A stretch of 64,000 nt of DNA from Ramlibacter tataouinensis (GCF_001580455.1 NZ_CP010951.1:2567001-2631000); one strand, 5' to 3'. Shown: positions 35,455-45,292, counted from the first letter of the stretch. Numbers and translations are program-made. The notes: a model not told the origin generated them from the letters alone.

Positions 35455-36875
35455 CGGCGTGAAGGCAGGAGCTTGCCGCGCACCGGCGCGGAGGACAGCA
35501 GGGGCGCGCGGGCCGCGAGCGGCGCTGCCATCGGCTGGGCCGGGCAACTGCCGTTCTTGATGTGATGCAACGCGGTGGCCAGCAGGCGCTCGCCCGGGCT
35601 GCCCAGCGCGTTCTCGAAGTCGTCGGCGGCGGCGCAGGTCGGCGTGAAGCCGTTGGCGTAGTCGCCGAAGCCCTGCTCGTTCACGCCCTGGAACTCGATC
35701 GGGTAATAAGAGAAGCCGCAGTTGTCGGCGCGGCTGAAGCCGTAGGGCTTGCCGCAGGTGGTGCTGCCGACGATCACCACGTTGACGCCGACGCCGCGCA
35801 GGCTGTTGATGACCGATTCGCTGGCTGAGCAGGTGTTCTCGGTGCTGAGCACGTAGACGCGCGGCAGGCCCAGGCGCGGCAGCGCCGTGCCCTCCCCGTA
35901 GAGCGATTCGCCCCACTGGACCTGGCCGGAGAAGCGGAAGGTCGATTCCGCGGTCTCCTGGCCCCGCTTGTCGTTGAAGCGCAGCTGCTCGAACACCTTG
36001 CCGTCGGCGCCGCTGCCGGTCACCATCGACGACAGCGACAGCGCCGTGTACAGGTAGCCGCCGCCGTTGTAGCGCATGTCGAGCACCAGATCCTGCACGC
36101 CATAGGCTTTGGCGTTGCCCAGCGCGGCGATCAGCTTGTCCTGGGCGCCGCGGGTGTGCGCGTTGAAGAGCAGGTACCAGACCTTGCGGTCGGACGGTGC
36201 GGCCGAGGCCGCCATCGACATCGGCAGCGGGTCTTCCTGCACCTGCGCCGCCGACAGGCTCACCGTGCGGGTCGGCGCGCTGGGGCTGGATCGGTAGACG
36301 AAGCTGATGCTGGCCGCCGCGCTGGGATACCAGCTGGCGCCGGCCGGGGCGCTCACCAGTTCGCCGCCGCGCTGCAGCCCGGCAGCCGCGGCGGGCGAAG
36401 CGGCATCGACGAAAGCGGCGCGGGTGCGGCCCTGGCCGTCTTGCTCCCAGCGGATGCCATAGCCCAAACCGGCGCCGGTCTCCAGGCTGTCCGCGACGGT
36501 GTTGCTGACGATGAAGCTGAAGCGGTCCTTGAACTGTCCCGTGGCGTCGCGCTGCGGCGTGAGCAGGCTGTAGAAATAGTCGGGGATGTTGTTGTGGAGC
36601 GAGGCATTGACCGCTGGCATTTCCGAATACCAGAGGTAGGACTCGTCCAGGTAGGCGCGGGTGAACTGCTTCTGGCCTTCGAGCGTGCAGACGCCCGCGT
36701 AGCTGGCGGACGGCCCGGCGGTCAGGGCCGGCGGCGCGGGCTGCTGCGCCTCTGCGCAGGTTTGCGCGCTGCCGCTGACGCACTGGCCGGCACTGCCGCC
36801 GCCACCGCCGCAAGCGGCAAGCAAGCCGGCGGCCAACGCCGCGGCTGCGGCGGCGCGAACTCCGGCCGGGATCAC
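35451..36875 (-). CDS. S41 family peptidase, predicted lipoprotein
   Basis: 474 aa from a GTG at 36875 that overlaps the stop of a small upstream ORF. The leader ends in a lipobox (LLAAC, Cys22) followed by GGGGG, predicting a lipid-anchored periplasmic or outer-membrane protein. A PDZ-like region (GLGYGIRWEQDGQGRTRAAFVDAASPAAAAGLQRGGELV) precedes the S41 domain. In that domain LVLDMRYNGGGYLYTALSL, the nucleophile Ser in NTCSASESVI and Lys in TTCGKPYGF give the Ser-Lys catalytic pair. It resembles C-terminal-processing proteases but is a distinct branch. The first 45 residues repeat the small lipoprotein encoded just upstream. Confidence 0.85.
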   Translation of the reverse strand: MIPAGVRAAAAAALAAGLLAACGGGGGSAGQCVSGSAQTCAEAQQPAPPALTAGPSASYAGVCTLEGQKQFTRAYLDESYLWYSEMPAVNASLHNNIPDYFYSLLTPQRDATGQFKDRFSFIVSNTVADSLETGAGLGYGIRWEQDGQGRTRAAFVDAASPAAAAGLQRGGELVSAPAGASWYPSAAASISFVYRSSPSAPTRTVSLSAAQVQEDPLPMSMAASAAPSDRKVWYLLFNAHTRGAQDKLIAALGNAKAYGVQDLVLDMRYNGGGYLYTALSLSSMVTGSGADGKVFEQLRFNDKRGQETAESTFRFSGQVQWGESLYGEGTALPRLGLPRVYVLSTENTCSASESVINSLRGVGVNVVIVGSTTCGKPYGFSRADNCGFSYYPIEFQGVNEQGFGDYANGFTPTCAAADDFENALGSPGERLLATALHHIKNGSCPAQPMAAPLAARAPLLSSAPVRGKLLPSRR

Positions 36876-37015
36876 CGGCCTTCGGCGCAAACCTGCGCGC
36901 TGCCGCTGACGCACTCGCCCGGATCGCCGCCGCCGCCGCCACAGGCAGCCAGCAGGACCGCAGCCAGTGCAGCGGCGGTGGCCGCGCGCAAGCCCTTGTT
37001 CATCGAAAGACGCAT
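36872..37015 (-). CDS. 47-aa lipoprotein-like leader ORF, duplicate of the S41 peptidase N-terminus
   Basis: ATG at 37015 with a good ribosome site (AGGAGAGGT) opens a 47-residue ORF: a signal peptide, lipobox LLAAC (Cys25), GGGGG, then ECVSGSAQVCAEGR and a stop. The S41 peptidase that starts in the GTGA overlap has the same series (LLAAC, GGGGG, QCVSGSAQTCAE). The DNA behind SGSAQ is almost identical in both. This is a tandem duplication of about 140 bases. Either the first copy is a coupled micro-lipoprotein, or it is a remnant that broke the original start of the peptidase gene. Confidence 0.6.
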   Translation of the reverse strand: MRLSMNKGLRAATAAALAAVLLAACGGGGGDPGECVSGSAQVCAEGR

Positions 37016-37050
37016 ACCTCTCCTGAGATGTTGGCCCTCATGCTCAGCCA

Positions 37051-38691
37051 TTATCCATTGGCCTTTTGCAAGCTCAAGCCCGCGTGCTCTCGAAGTGGAT
37101 GGAAATGTATCTTTGGGAAACGCTCCTGCGCCAGGCGCACGTCGTAGGGCGAGGTGCACAGGAAGGCCAGCGACTCGGCGGCATCGTGCGCCAGGCGTTG
37201 CGGATACGCGTCGGTGAAGGACTTCAGTTCCGCCGGCGTGTCGGCGGTGATCCAGCGCGCGCCGGTGTACTGGCTGCTTTCGAGCCGCACGTCAGCGTCG
37301 TACTCCGCCTTGAGGCGGTGCTGCACCACTTCGAACTGCAGTTGGCCGACCGCGCCCAGCAGCATCGGCCCGCCGACTTGCGGGCGGAACACCTGAATCG
37401 CGCCTTCCTCGCCGAGCTGCGCCAGGCCCTGCTGCAGCTGCTTGGTGCGCAGCGGGTTCCTCAGGATCACGGTGGTGAACAGCTCCGGCGCGAAGAAGGG
37501 CAGGCCGGTGAATTGCAGGCTGGCGCCGTCGGTGATGGTGTCGCCCAGCTGCACGCCGCCGTGCGTGGTGAAGCCGATGATGTCGCCGGCAAAGGCTTCA
37601 TCCACCGCCTCGCGCCGCTGCGACAGGAAGGTGACGACCGAGGTCGGGCGCAGCTCCTTGCCGGTGCGCTGCACCTTGAGCTTCATGCCGGGCGCGTACT
37701 TGCCCGAAGCCATGCGCACGAAGGCGATGCGGTCGCGGTGCGACGGGTCCATGTTGGCCTGCACCTTGAACACCACGCCGGAGAAGTTCGGGTCTTCCGG
37801 GTTCACGGTCTTCTCGACCGACTGGCGGTTGACGGCGTGGTGGCTGGTGCGCGGACGCGGCGAAGGCGCCAGGTCCACCAGTGCCTCCAGCACTTCCATC
37901 ACGCCGAAGTTGTTGACGCCGGAGCCGAAGAACACCGGCGTCTGCTTGCCTGCCAGGAAGGCCTCGTGGTCCCACTCGGGCGAGGCGCCGATCGCCAGCT
38001 CCATGCTCTGCTCAGCCGTCTCGAACTCGTGGCCGAAGCGCTTCATCAGCGTGTCGCGCTGCGAAAGGGGAATGGTCTCGAAGTCCTGCGGCAGGCGCTC
38101 GGAACCCGCCTCGAACACGGTCATGGCCTGCGTGCGCAGGTTCATGATGCCGCCGAAGGTCTTGCCCTGGCCCACCGGCCAGGTCATGGGCACGCAGGGC
38201 ATGCCCAGTTCACGCTCGATCTCGTCGAGCAGCTCCAGCGGCTCGCGCACCTCGCGGTCCATCTTGTTGACGAAGGTGATGATGGGCGTGTCGCGCTGCC
38301 GGCAGACCTCGATCAGGCGCCGCGTCTGCGCTTCCACGCCATTGGCCGCGTCGATCACCATCAGCGCGGAGTCGACCGCGGTGAGCACGCGGTAGGTGTC
38401 CTCGGAGAAGTCCTTGTGGCCGGGCGTGTCCAGCAGGTTGATCACGTGCTCGCGGTACAGCATCTGCATCACCGAGCTCGCCACCGAGATGCCGCGCTGC
38501 TTTTCGATCTCCATCCAGTCCGAGGTCGCGTGGCGCGAGGCCTTGCGCGCCTTCACCGAGCCGGCGATCTGGATCGCGCCGGAAAACAGCAGCAGCTTTT
38601 CCGTCAGCGTGGTCTTGCCCGCGTCGGGGTGAGAAATGATGGCAAAGGTTCGGCGGCGCCGGGTTTCTGCGGCGTAGGTCGATGCGGACAA
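37051..38691 (-). CDS. prfC: Peptide chain release factor 3
   Basis: 546-aa translational GTPase that recycles RF1/RF2 from the ribosome. G1 is SHPDAGKTT, G3 is DTPGHKDFSEDT, G4 is NKMDRE; GQGKTFGGIMNL and FRPQVGGPMLLGAVGQLQFEV are RF3-specific. No upstream ATG gives a sensible protein. The start is a TTG at 38691 with GGAG six bases away, which gives a normal length. It ends 36 bases before the small lipoprotein ORF start on the same strand, with no clear terminator. Confidence 0.93.
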   Translation of the reverse strand: MSASTYAAETRRRRTFAIISHPDAGKTTLTEKLLLFSGAIQIAGSVKARKASRHATSDWMEIEKQRGISVASSVMQMLYREHVINLLDTPGHKDFSEDTYRVLTAVDSALMVIDAANGVEAQTRRLIEVCRQRDTPIITFVNKMDREVREPLELLDEIERELGMPCVPMTWPVGQGKTFGGIMNLRTQAMTVFEAGSERLPQDFETIPLSQRDTLMKRFGHEFETAEQSMELAIGASPEWDHEAFLAGKQTPVFFGSGVNNFGVMEVLEALVDLAPSPRPRTSHHAVNRQSVEKTVNPEDPNFSGVVFKVQANMDPSHRDRIAFVRMASGKYAPGMKLKVQRTGKELRPTSVVTFLSQRREAVDEAFAGDIIGFTTHGGVQLGDTITDGASLQFTGLPFFAPELFTTVILRNPLRTKQLQQGLAQLGEEGAIQVFRPQVGGPMLLGAVGQLQFEVVQHRLKAEYDADVRLESSQYTGARWITADTPAELKSFTDAYPQRLAHDAAESLAFLCTSPYDVRLAQERFPKIHFHPLREHAGLSLQKANG

Positions 38692-39062
38692 AGGGAACTC
38701 CGGGGAGATGCGGCTCGGGACGCAGGCCGCTGTGCAAACCCTATATTTTCCCATGGGGTTGAGCTGGCGGCCGGAAGCCGGCGCTTGGCGGCCATCTCCC
38801 AGGGGTGAGCGTGAATTGGTCACGGCGATTTCGGGCAGGGCGCCTTTCGGGGCGGGGCCGGCGGCCGGGACGGGTCGTTCTCCGGTCACGCTCGCGGCTA
38901 CGGCCGTGAATGGTTGCAGGCAGCGCCCGCCCACGACCGGCGTGCGCCATCGACGTCAGCGAACACGCGAATGGACCTGCGCCCGACCCATCCCGACCAC
39001 CGGCCCAGGACAGGACGGGGTGGGGGCACCAGGGCCGGCGGCCCGGAAAACGAGGCGCGGAC
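38692..39062. other. 371-bp intergenic stretch with no convincing gene
   Basis: The space between the prfC start and the end of the DNA ligase gene holds open frames on both strands, but none has a ribosome site, a recognisable domain or a protein-like composition. It contains the prfC upstream region; I could not pick a clear -10/-35 pair. Confidence 0.5.
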
Positions 39063-40139
39063 TCAGCTCCGCTGGACAGCCCTGAACACCTTCTCCAACT
39101 CAAACGGCGCCACCACTTCGAGCTGGTCATACCGGCACCCCGCAGCCGGCTTGTCCGGCCGCCAGCGCAGAAACTGGGCCGCGTGGCGGAAGCGGTCGCC
39201 CTGCAGGTGGTCGTACTTGACCTCGCAGACGCGCTCCGGCCGCAGCGGTTCCCACGACAGGTCCTTGCCCGCGCTCCAGCGGCTCTCGCCGCCGGGCATG
39301 CGGCTTTGTTCCTGCGCGACGGCCTCGGCCCAGTCACGCCAGGGGTGGTCGCGCAGGGCATCGCCGCGCAGGGGCTCCAGTTCGGTGGCGAACTGGCGGC
39401 GCATGTCGGCGGTGAACGATGCCGTCACGCCCACGTGCTGCAGCACGCCCGCCTCGTCGTACAAGCCGAGCAGCAGCGACCCCACTGCGTCCTGCGTGTC
39501 GCGGTACCAGCGGAAGCCGGCTACCACGCAGTCGGCGGTGCGCGCGTGCTTGACCTTCAGCATCGCGCGCCGGCCGGGCTGGTAGGTGGCGGCCATCGGC
39601 TTGGCGATCACGCCGTCGAGTCCCGCGCCTTCGAAGCGCTGCAGCCAGTCCTGCGCGGTGACGCGGTCCTGGGTGGCGGGCGTGAGGTGGATCGGCGGCA
39701 GCACGCTGCCGAGCAACCGCTCCAGCCGCGCGCGGCGTTCGGACTGCGGCAGTTGCATGGTGGAACGCCCGCCGGCGGCCAGCAGGTCGAAGGCGATGAA
39801 GGATGCCGGCGTCGCGTCAGACAGCTTCGCCACGCGCGAGGCCGCCGGGTGCAGGCGCTGCTGCAGGCTGTCGAAGTCCAGCCCCCGCTGGCCCACCACC
39901 ACGATCTCGCCATCGATGACGCAGCCCTTGGGCAGGCGCTCGACGAAGGCCCGCTCCAGCTCGGGGAAGTAACGGTTGAGCGGCCGCAGGTCGCGGCTCT
40001 GGATGAAGGCCTCCTGCCCGGGACGGAACACGACGGCGCGGAAGCCGTCCCATTTCGGCTCGAAGATGAAGCCGTCCTGCTGCGGCAGCTCATCGGCAAG
40101 CTTGGCCAGCATGGGCGCGATCGGCGGCGTGACGGCCAT
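39063..40139 (-). CDS. ATP-dependent DNA ligase (LigC/LigD-ligase type)
   Basis: 358 aa. The N-terminal nucleotidyltransferase domain has motif I EPKWDGFR (adenylated Lys29), SRDLRPLNRYFPEL, motif III VIDGEIVVVG, motif IV GLDGVIAKP and motif V MLKVKH. The C-terminal OB domain ends with VCEVKYDHLQGDRFRHAAQFLRWRPDK. It seals nicks using ATP and is separate from the NAD-dependent LigA. In bacteria such ligases serve base-excision or end-joining repair. No ku gene is in view; a Tag glycosylase gene is divergent, 80 bases away. Confidence 0.9.
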   Translation of the reverse strand: MAVTPPIAPMLAKLADELPQQDGFIFEPKWDGFRAVVFRPGQEAFIQSRDLRPLNRYFPELERAFVERLPKGCVIDGEIVVVGQRGLDFDSLQQRLHPAASRVAKLSDATPASFIAFDLLAAGGRSTMQLPQSERRARLERLLGSVLPPIHLTPATQDRVTAQDWLQRFEGAGLDGVIAKPMAATYQPGRRAMLKVKHARTADCVVAGFRWYRDTQDAVGSLLLGLYDEAGVLQHVGVTASFTADMRRQFATELEPLRGDALRDHPWRDWAEAVAQEQSRMPGGESRWSAGKDLSWEPLRPERVCEVKYDHLQGDRFRHAAQFLRWRPDKPAAGCRYDQLEVVAPFELEKVFRAVQRS

Positions 40140-40219
40140 GGCTTGCTTGTAGCGCAGGTTTTATAGCTGCGGCAAGCGCAAAGCGTGACAGACTCCCGGG
40201 TCCGAATCCCGGGGATTGC

Positions 40220-40786
40220 ATGAGCCATACCGACCAGCACCGCTGCGCCTGGGCCCAGGGCGACGCCCTGATGGCCCGCTACCACGACGAGGAATGGGGC
40301 GTGCCGCAGCGCGATGGCCGCATGCTGTGGGAGATGCTGATGCTGGAGGGCTTCCAGGCCGGCCTGTCGTGGCGGACGGTGCTGACCAAGCGCGAGGCGT
40401 TCCGCAAGGCCTTCGCCAGTTTCGAACCCGCCAAGGTGGCTCGCTTCGGCGACCGGCAGATCGAGCGCTTGCTCGCCGACCCCGGCATCATCCGCTCGCG
40501 GGCGAAGATTGACGCGACCATTGCCGCAGCCCGCATCTATTGCGATATGCAGGAACGCGGCGAGGACTTCGCGGACTTTTGCTGGGCCTTCACCGGCGGC
40601 AAGGTGCTGGCCGGCGATGGCCGCAGCGTCCCGGCGAGCACGCCGCAATCCGAAGCGATCTCCAAGGAGCTGCGGCGGCGCGGCTTCAAGTTCGTCGGCC
40701 CGGTCATCGTCTATGCCTGGATGCAGGCGGTGGGGATCGTCGACGACCACGCGCTCGGCTGCTTCCGGCGGCGCGACGCCCGCTGA
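40220..40786 (+). CDS. tag: DNA-3-methyladenine glycosylase I
   Basis: 188 aa. Tag hallmarks are RCAWAQG, RYHDEEWGVPQRDGRMLWEMLMLEGFQAGLSWRTVLTKREAFR and the C-terminal VGIVDDHALGCFRRR. The Cys and His residues of the zinc snap are present (Cys near residue 9, His near 22, and the DHxxGC motif). The Glu in MLEGFQ is the active-site acid. It removes 3-methyladenine from alkylated DNA. It is divergent from an ATP-dependent DNA ligase gene, and the two could share an 80-base regulatory region for base-excision repair. Confidence 0.93.
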   Translation: MSHTDQHRCAWAQGDALMARYHDEEWGVPQRDGRMLWEMLMLEGFQAGLSWRTVLTKREAFRKAFASFEPAKVARFGDRQIERLLADPGIIRSRAKIDATIAAARIYCDMQERGEDFADFCWAFTGGKVLAGDGRSVPASTPQSEAISKELRRRGFKFVGPVIVYAWMQAVGIVDDHALGCFRRRDAR

Positions 40787-40868
40787 GCTCCGGCGCCGGC
40801 GCCGGCCGCCCGGACTCATCCGCAGCGGCGCGGTGCCGCGAAGCCCGGGCTTGGGCTAAAATCGGCCG

Positions 40869-40935
40869 CATCCGAGGAGCGTTGCAGCATCCCCATGCGG
40901 GTGTGAGGCTCGGAACCTACGCAACGACGCTCACC
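40869..40935 (+). promoter_or_regulatory. SAH riboswitch upstream of ahcY
   Basis: The sequence has the SAH riboswitch plan. GAGCGTTGC (40877-40885) pairs with GCAA..CGCTC (40921-40932) for the main helix, CCGAG (40872-40876) can pair with CTCGG (40909-40913) as the pseudoknot, and a CCCCATGCGGG hairpin lies between. It sits 63 bases before the ahcY ATG. Known SAH riboswitches are found upstream of ahcY in beta- and gammaproteobacteria and turn expression on when S-adenosylhomocysteine accumulates. Confidence 0.9.
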
Positions 40936-40997
40936 CACTGTTCTGTGCGGTGAGTATCCCAGCAGGCAGTGGTCAACTCGACACCAATGGAGTCACC

Positions 40998-42437
<1,440 letters not shown>

Positions 42438-42446
42438 CCCAGGACA

Positions 42447-42538
42447 CCCTCCCCCTCCGGGGGAGGGCAGGGGTGGGGGCGCTCGCAACTTTGACCAGCG
42501 CCCCTCACCCCCGCCCTCTCCCCGGAGGGGAGAGGGAG
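42447..42538. repeat. Head-to-head pair of C/G-rich REP-like units between ahcY and tlyA
   Basis: The left unit (42447-42485) has a CCCCCTCCGGGGG hairpin followed by GCAGGGGTGGGGGCGCT. The right unit (about 42498-42538) begins GCGCCCCTCACCCCCGCCC, nearly the reverse complement of that tail, and ends in the hairpin CTCCCCGGAGGGGAG. The whole can fold as one long imperfect stem with two end hairpins. The left unit also occurs inside uvrA (29900-29938) and a relative of the right unit at 31621. Confidence 0.75.
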
Positions 42539-42545
42539 TAAAAGC

Positions 42546-43286
42546 ATGCGCGCGGATCAATTGCTCGTCGAACGCGGCCTGGCCGCCTCGCGCTCGCAGG
42601 CGCAGCGCCTGATCGCTTCGGGCGTGCGCTGGCGGGCGGCGGACGGCTGGAAGCCGGTCGCCAAGAACGGCGACGAGTTGCCGGCGCAGGCCGAGATCGA
42701 GCTGCTCGACACTGCCGAGGCGCGCTATGTCTCGCGCGGCGGCTTGAAGCTGGAAGGCGCCTTGCGCGCCGCCGGCATCGACGCGGCCGGCAAGGCCTGC
42801 CTGGACGTCGGCCAATCGACCGGCGGCTTCACCGATTGCCTGCTGCAGCACGGCGCCGCCCGCGTGACGGGGGTGGACGTCGGCCACGGCCAGTTGCACG
42901 AGAAGCTGAGGCAGGACGCGCGCGTGACCGCCATCGAGAAGCTCAATGCCCGCGAACTCTCGCCAGAACGGGTCGGCCACGACTTCGACCTCGTGGTCGG
43001 CGACCTGTCATTCATCTCGCTGACGCTGGTGCTGCCGGCACTCGCGCCGTTGCTCAAGCCCGGGGGCGAGCTGCTGATGCTGGTCAAGCCCCAGTTCGAA
43101 TTGCAGCCGGGGCAGGTCGGCAAGGGCGGCATCGTGCGCGACGCCGCGCTGTATGCCGAAGTGGAGCGCAGGCTGCGCGAGTGCTGCGCCTCGCTCGCCC
43201 TGACGGTGCGCGGCTGGTTCGACAGCCCGATCGCCGGCGGTGACGGCAACCGCGAATTTTTCATTCATGCAAGCAACACACACTGA
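42546..43286 (+). CDS. tlyA: TlyA family rRNA methyltransferase/putative hemolysin
   Basis: 246 aa. The N-terminal S4 RNA-binding domain (MRADQLLVERGLAASRSQAQRLIASG) is followed by an FtsJ-type SAM methyltransferase fold with LDVGQSTGGFTD, the Lys in GGLKLEGAL, Asp in VVGDLSFISL and Lys in LVKPQFE, giving the K-D-K set for 2'-O-methylation. TlyA proteins methylate cytidines in 16S/23S rRNA. The link to ahcY makes sense because each methyl transfer produces SAH. ATG 42546 lies eight bases past the repeat pair. Confidence 0.9.
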   Translation: MRADQLLVERGLAASRSQAQRLIASGVRWRAADGWKPVAKNGDELPAQAEIELLDTAEARYVSRGGLKLEGALRAAGIDAAGKACLDVGQSTGGFTDCLLQHGAARVTGVDVGHGQLHEKLRQDARVTAIEKLNARELSPERVGHDFDLVVGDLSFISLTLVLPALAPLLKPGGELLMLVKPQFELQPGQVGKGGIVRDAALYAEVERRLRECCASLALTVRGWFDSPIAGGDGNREFFIHASNTH

Positions 43287-43295
43287 GGCGAGACG

Positions 43296-44129
43296 ATGAC
43301 GCTTTCGATCAGCCTGGAATTCTTCCCGCCCAAGACGCCCGAGGGGGCGGACAAGCTGCGCGCCGCGCGGGAGCAACTCTATGCGCTCAAGCCCGAGTTC
43401 TGCTCGGTCACCTTCGGCGCCGGCGGCTCGACGCAGGAAGGCACCTTGCAGGCCGTCAGCGAAATCATGGCCGAGGGCTGCCCGGCGGCGCCGCACCTGT
43501 CGTGCATCGGCCAGACCAAGGACAGCATCCGGGAGCGGCTGGCCGCCTACAGCGCCGCCGGCGTCAAGCGCATCGTCGCGCTGCGCGGTGACATGCCCAG
43601 TGGTTACGGGCTGGGCGGCGAGTTCCGCTATGCCAGCGACCTGGTCGCCTTCATCCGCAGCGAGACCGGGCGCCAGTTCCACCTCGAAGTGGCGGCCTAT
43701 CCCGAGATGCACCCGCAATCGAAGTCGCCGACCTCGGACCTCGACGCCTTCGCGGCCAAGGTCGAGGCCGGCGCCGACTCCGGCATCACGCAGTACTTCT
43801 TCAATGCGGACGCGTACTTCGGCTATCTGAACGAACTGCACAGGCGCGGCATCCGCGTGCCGGTGGTGCCGGGCATCATGCCGATCACCAACTCGTCGCA
43901 GCTGATGCGCTTTTCGGACAGCTGCGGCGCGGAAATCCCGCGCTGGATCCGCTTGCGGCTGCAGGGCTTCGGCGACGACAGCGCGTCGATCAAGGCCTTC
44001 GGCCTCGACGTCGTGTCCCAGCTGTGCGAGCACCTGAAGGCCGGCGGCGTGCCGGGCTTCCACTTCTACACGATGAACCAGGCAAAGGCGACGGCGGAGA
44101 TCTGCCGGCGCATCGGCCTCGCGCCCTGA
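43296..44129 (+). CDS. metF: Methylenetetrahydrofolate reductase
   Basis: 277-aa FAD TIM-barrel enzyme that reduces 5,10-methylene-THF to 5-methyl-THF for methionine synthesis. Visible landmarks are SLEFFPPKTPEG with the catalytic Glu, FCSVTFGAGGST, RIVALRGDMP, HLEVAAYPEMHP and FNADAYFGYL. Length is usual for bacterial MetF. The start is nine bases after tlyA. Together with ahcY it supplies homocysteine and its methyl group, so the operon closes the methyl cycle under the SAH riboswitch. Confidence 0.96.
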   Translation: MTLSISLEFFPPKTPEGADKLRAAREQLYALKPEFCSVTFGAGGSTQEGTLQAVSEIMAEGCPAAPHLSCIGQTKDSIRERLAAYSAAGVKRIVALRGDMPSGYGLGGEFRYASDLVAFIRSETGRQFHLEVAAYPEMHPQSKSPTSDLDAFAAKVEAGADSGITQYFFNADAYFGYLNELHRRGIRVPVVPGIMPITNSSQLMRFSDSCGAEIPRWIRLRLQGFGDDSASIKAFGLDVVSQLCEHLKAGGVPGFHFYTMNQAKATAEICRRIGLAP

Positions 44130-44151
44130 CGCTACGGGACCTGGACTCGGC

Positions 44152-44802
44152 TCAAGCCGGACCCAGGTGCGCCTGACGAGAGCCCGGCTTTGCGAGGAAG
44201 GCCTTGTAGCGGCCGCTTTGGTGCAGTTTGGCGTAGACGCGGTGCAGGTGCGTCTTCACCGTCTGGTCGCTGATGTCCAGGACGCGGCCGATTTCCTTGT
44301 TTGTCATGCCCTGGCCGATCAAGCGCAGGATTTCTTCCTCGCGGCGCGTGAGCTTGCCTTCTTCAGCCGCGCCAGATGCCCCGATGAGGCCCAGCTGCGC
44401 CTGCAAGGCCTGCAACAACACGCCGCGGCCATACCAGGTACCGCCCTGGTGCACCGTGCGAACAGCCTTGGCCAGGGTCTGCGGCTCGACGGGCTTGATC
44501 ACGCAGCCCCAGCTGTGATGGCGAAGCGCATCGATCAGTCGCTCACTCGCGCAGCCGTCGCAAAGCAGCAGCGATCGGGTTCGCGGGCTGGCGATGCCGA
44601 TCTGCGTCAGCAGCGCCAAAGTCTGCGTCCATTCGCATCGTTCGAGCAGCAGGACATCGGGCTGCTGGGAGGCTGCTGCAGAGGCTGCCTCCTCGAAGTC
44701 GACAACCTTGATCCGCAATTCGTCGCCCTCGCACGCCAGCATGTTCACGGCGGCCGCGCGCACGCCTGCATCAGCGCCGGCAAAGAGCAACTCGATCTGC
44801 AT
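44152..44802 (-). CDS. LuxR/NarL-type regulator with degenerate receiver domain
   Basis: 216 aa from an ATG at 44802 preceded by GGGAGG. The N-terminal half folds like a response-regulator receiver, but the phospho-acceptor position in PDVLLLE is Glu54 instead of Asp. The conserved Lys (Lys103 in VIKPVEP) is kept. The C-terminal half is a LuxR helix-turn-helix (LTRREEEILRLIGQGMTNKEIGRVLDISDQTVKTHLHRVY). It is probably phosphorylation-independent or constitutively active-like. It is divergent from the first giant adhesin gene, whose promoter has a palindrome placed for a LuxR-type activator. No sensor kinase is nearby. Confidence 0.88.
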   Translation of the reverse strand: MQIELLFAGADAGVRAAAVNMLACEGDELRIKVVDFEEAASAAASQQPDVLLLERCEWTQTLALLTQIGIASPRTRSLLLCDGCASERLIDALRHHSWGCVIKPVEPQTLAKAVRTVHQGGTWYGRGVLLQALQAQLGLIGASGAAEEGKLTRREEEILRLIGQGMTNKEIGRVLDISDQTVKTHLHRVYAKLHQSGRYKAFLAKPGSRQAHLGPA

Positions 44803-44957
44803 TGCAAACCCTCCCAAGGGCAAGCGAACAAACTCAGTCTCGACAGTCCTGCTATGTAGTCCAGTTCCGAGGCGTAGAAGCCACAAAAAAGCAGGAATGC
44901 AGGAACTTTGCCACTAAAGAAAACTCATCCAAGGCAAATTTTGATCGTGTGGCCCCG

Positions 44958-45001
44958 TACACCATCTGGTGTATTGCCAGCGCCGAGCCAGCGCTTATCG
45001 T
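44958..45001 (+). promoter_or_regulatory. Promoter with palindromic operator upstream of the 2252-aa adhesin
   Basis: The palindrome TACACCA-TC-TGGTGTA (44958-44973) abuts a -35 box TTGCCA (44974-44979), which is 16 bases from a -10 box TATCGT (44996-45001). The palindrome centre would be about 42.5 bases before the predicted start point, the usual place for LuxR-type activators. The same arrangement with the same spacing occurs at 52187-52230. Confidence 0.7.
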
Positions 45002-45041
45002 CGAGCCTGTTGCCGTCGAGGCAACATACAGGGAGCTGGCG

Positions 45042-45161
45042 ATGCCTTGGTCGTACAAGAAGAAGCAGGCGTGCGTGCCTGCCATCCGCTGCGGCGGCGA
45101 CTCGACCGTGGGTGGCGCTGCCGCGCTGATCGCCCGGCTCGCGATGCCGCCCCCTTCATAA
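45042..45161 (+). CDS. 39-aa leader ORF upstream of the 2252-aa adhesin
   Basis: ATG 45042 has GGGAG nine bases upstream and opens a 39-codon ORF (MPWSYKKKQACVPAIRCGG... ending MPPPS). It is basic near the start, has two Cys residues and a short hydrophobic stretch (GGAAALIARLA). The stop is five bases before a strong hairpin and 131 bases before the adhesin. The second adhesin has an ORF in the same place that also ends PPS. A leader peptide controlling read-through, or a small secreted peptide, are both possible; no family is recognised. Confidence 0.5.
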   Translation: MPWSYKKKQACVPAIRCGGDSTVGGAAALIARLAMPPPS

Positions 45162-45165
45162 GCTG

Positions 45166-45193
45166 AGCTCCCGTCCGGGAGCTTTTCTTCTTT
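45166..45193 (+). terminator. Intrinsic terminator-like hairpin between leader ORF and adhesin A
   Basis: AGCTCCCG and CGGGAGCT (45166-45183) form a perfect 8-bp stem around a TC loop, followed by TTTCTTCTTTT. It is a convincing intrinsic terminator shape, yet it lies between the promoter and the adhesin start at 45293. It could act as an attenuator or limit adhesin expression. Confidence 0.7.
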
Positions 45194-45292
45194 TCCCTCG
45201 CGCGCTCGCCGCGCATTCCGTCCCCTCAGAGATTTCGAGGCTCTGCGGTCAGCCCCTTCTTTGGCCGCTGCTGAACACATCGAGGAAGAATC

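Noticed and set aside
44940..45292. A c-di-GMP (GEMM) riboswitch ahead of the adhesin gene
   Set aside because: The leader lacks the conserved GEMM loops; the visible structures are a GTTGCC/GGCAAC hairpin, a leader ORF and a terminator only.
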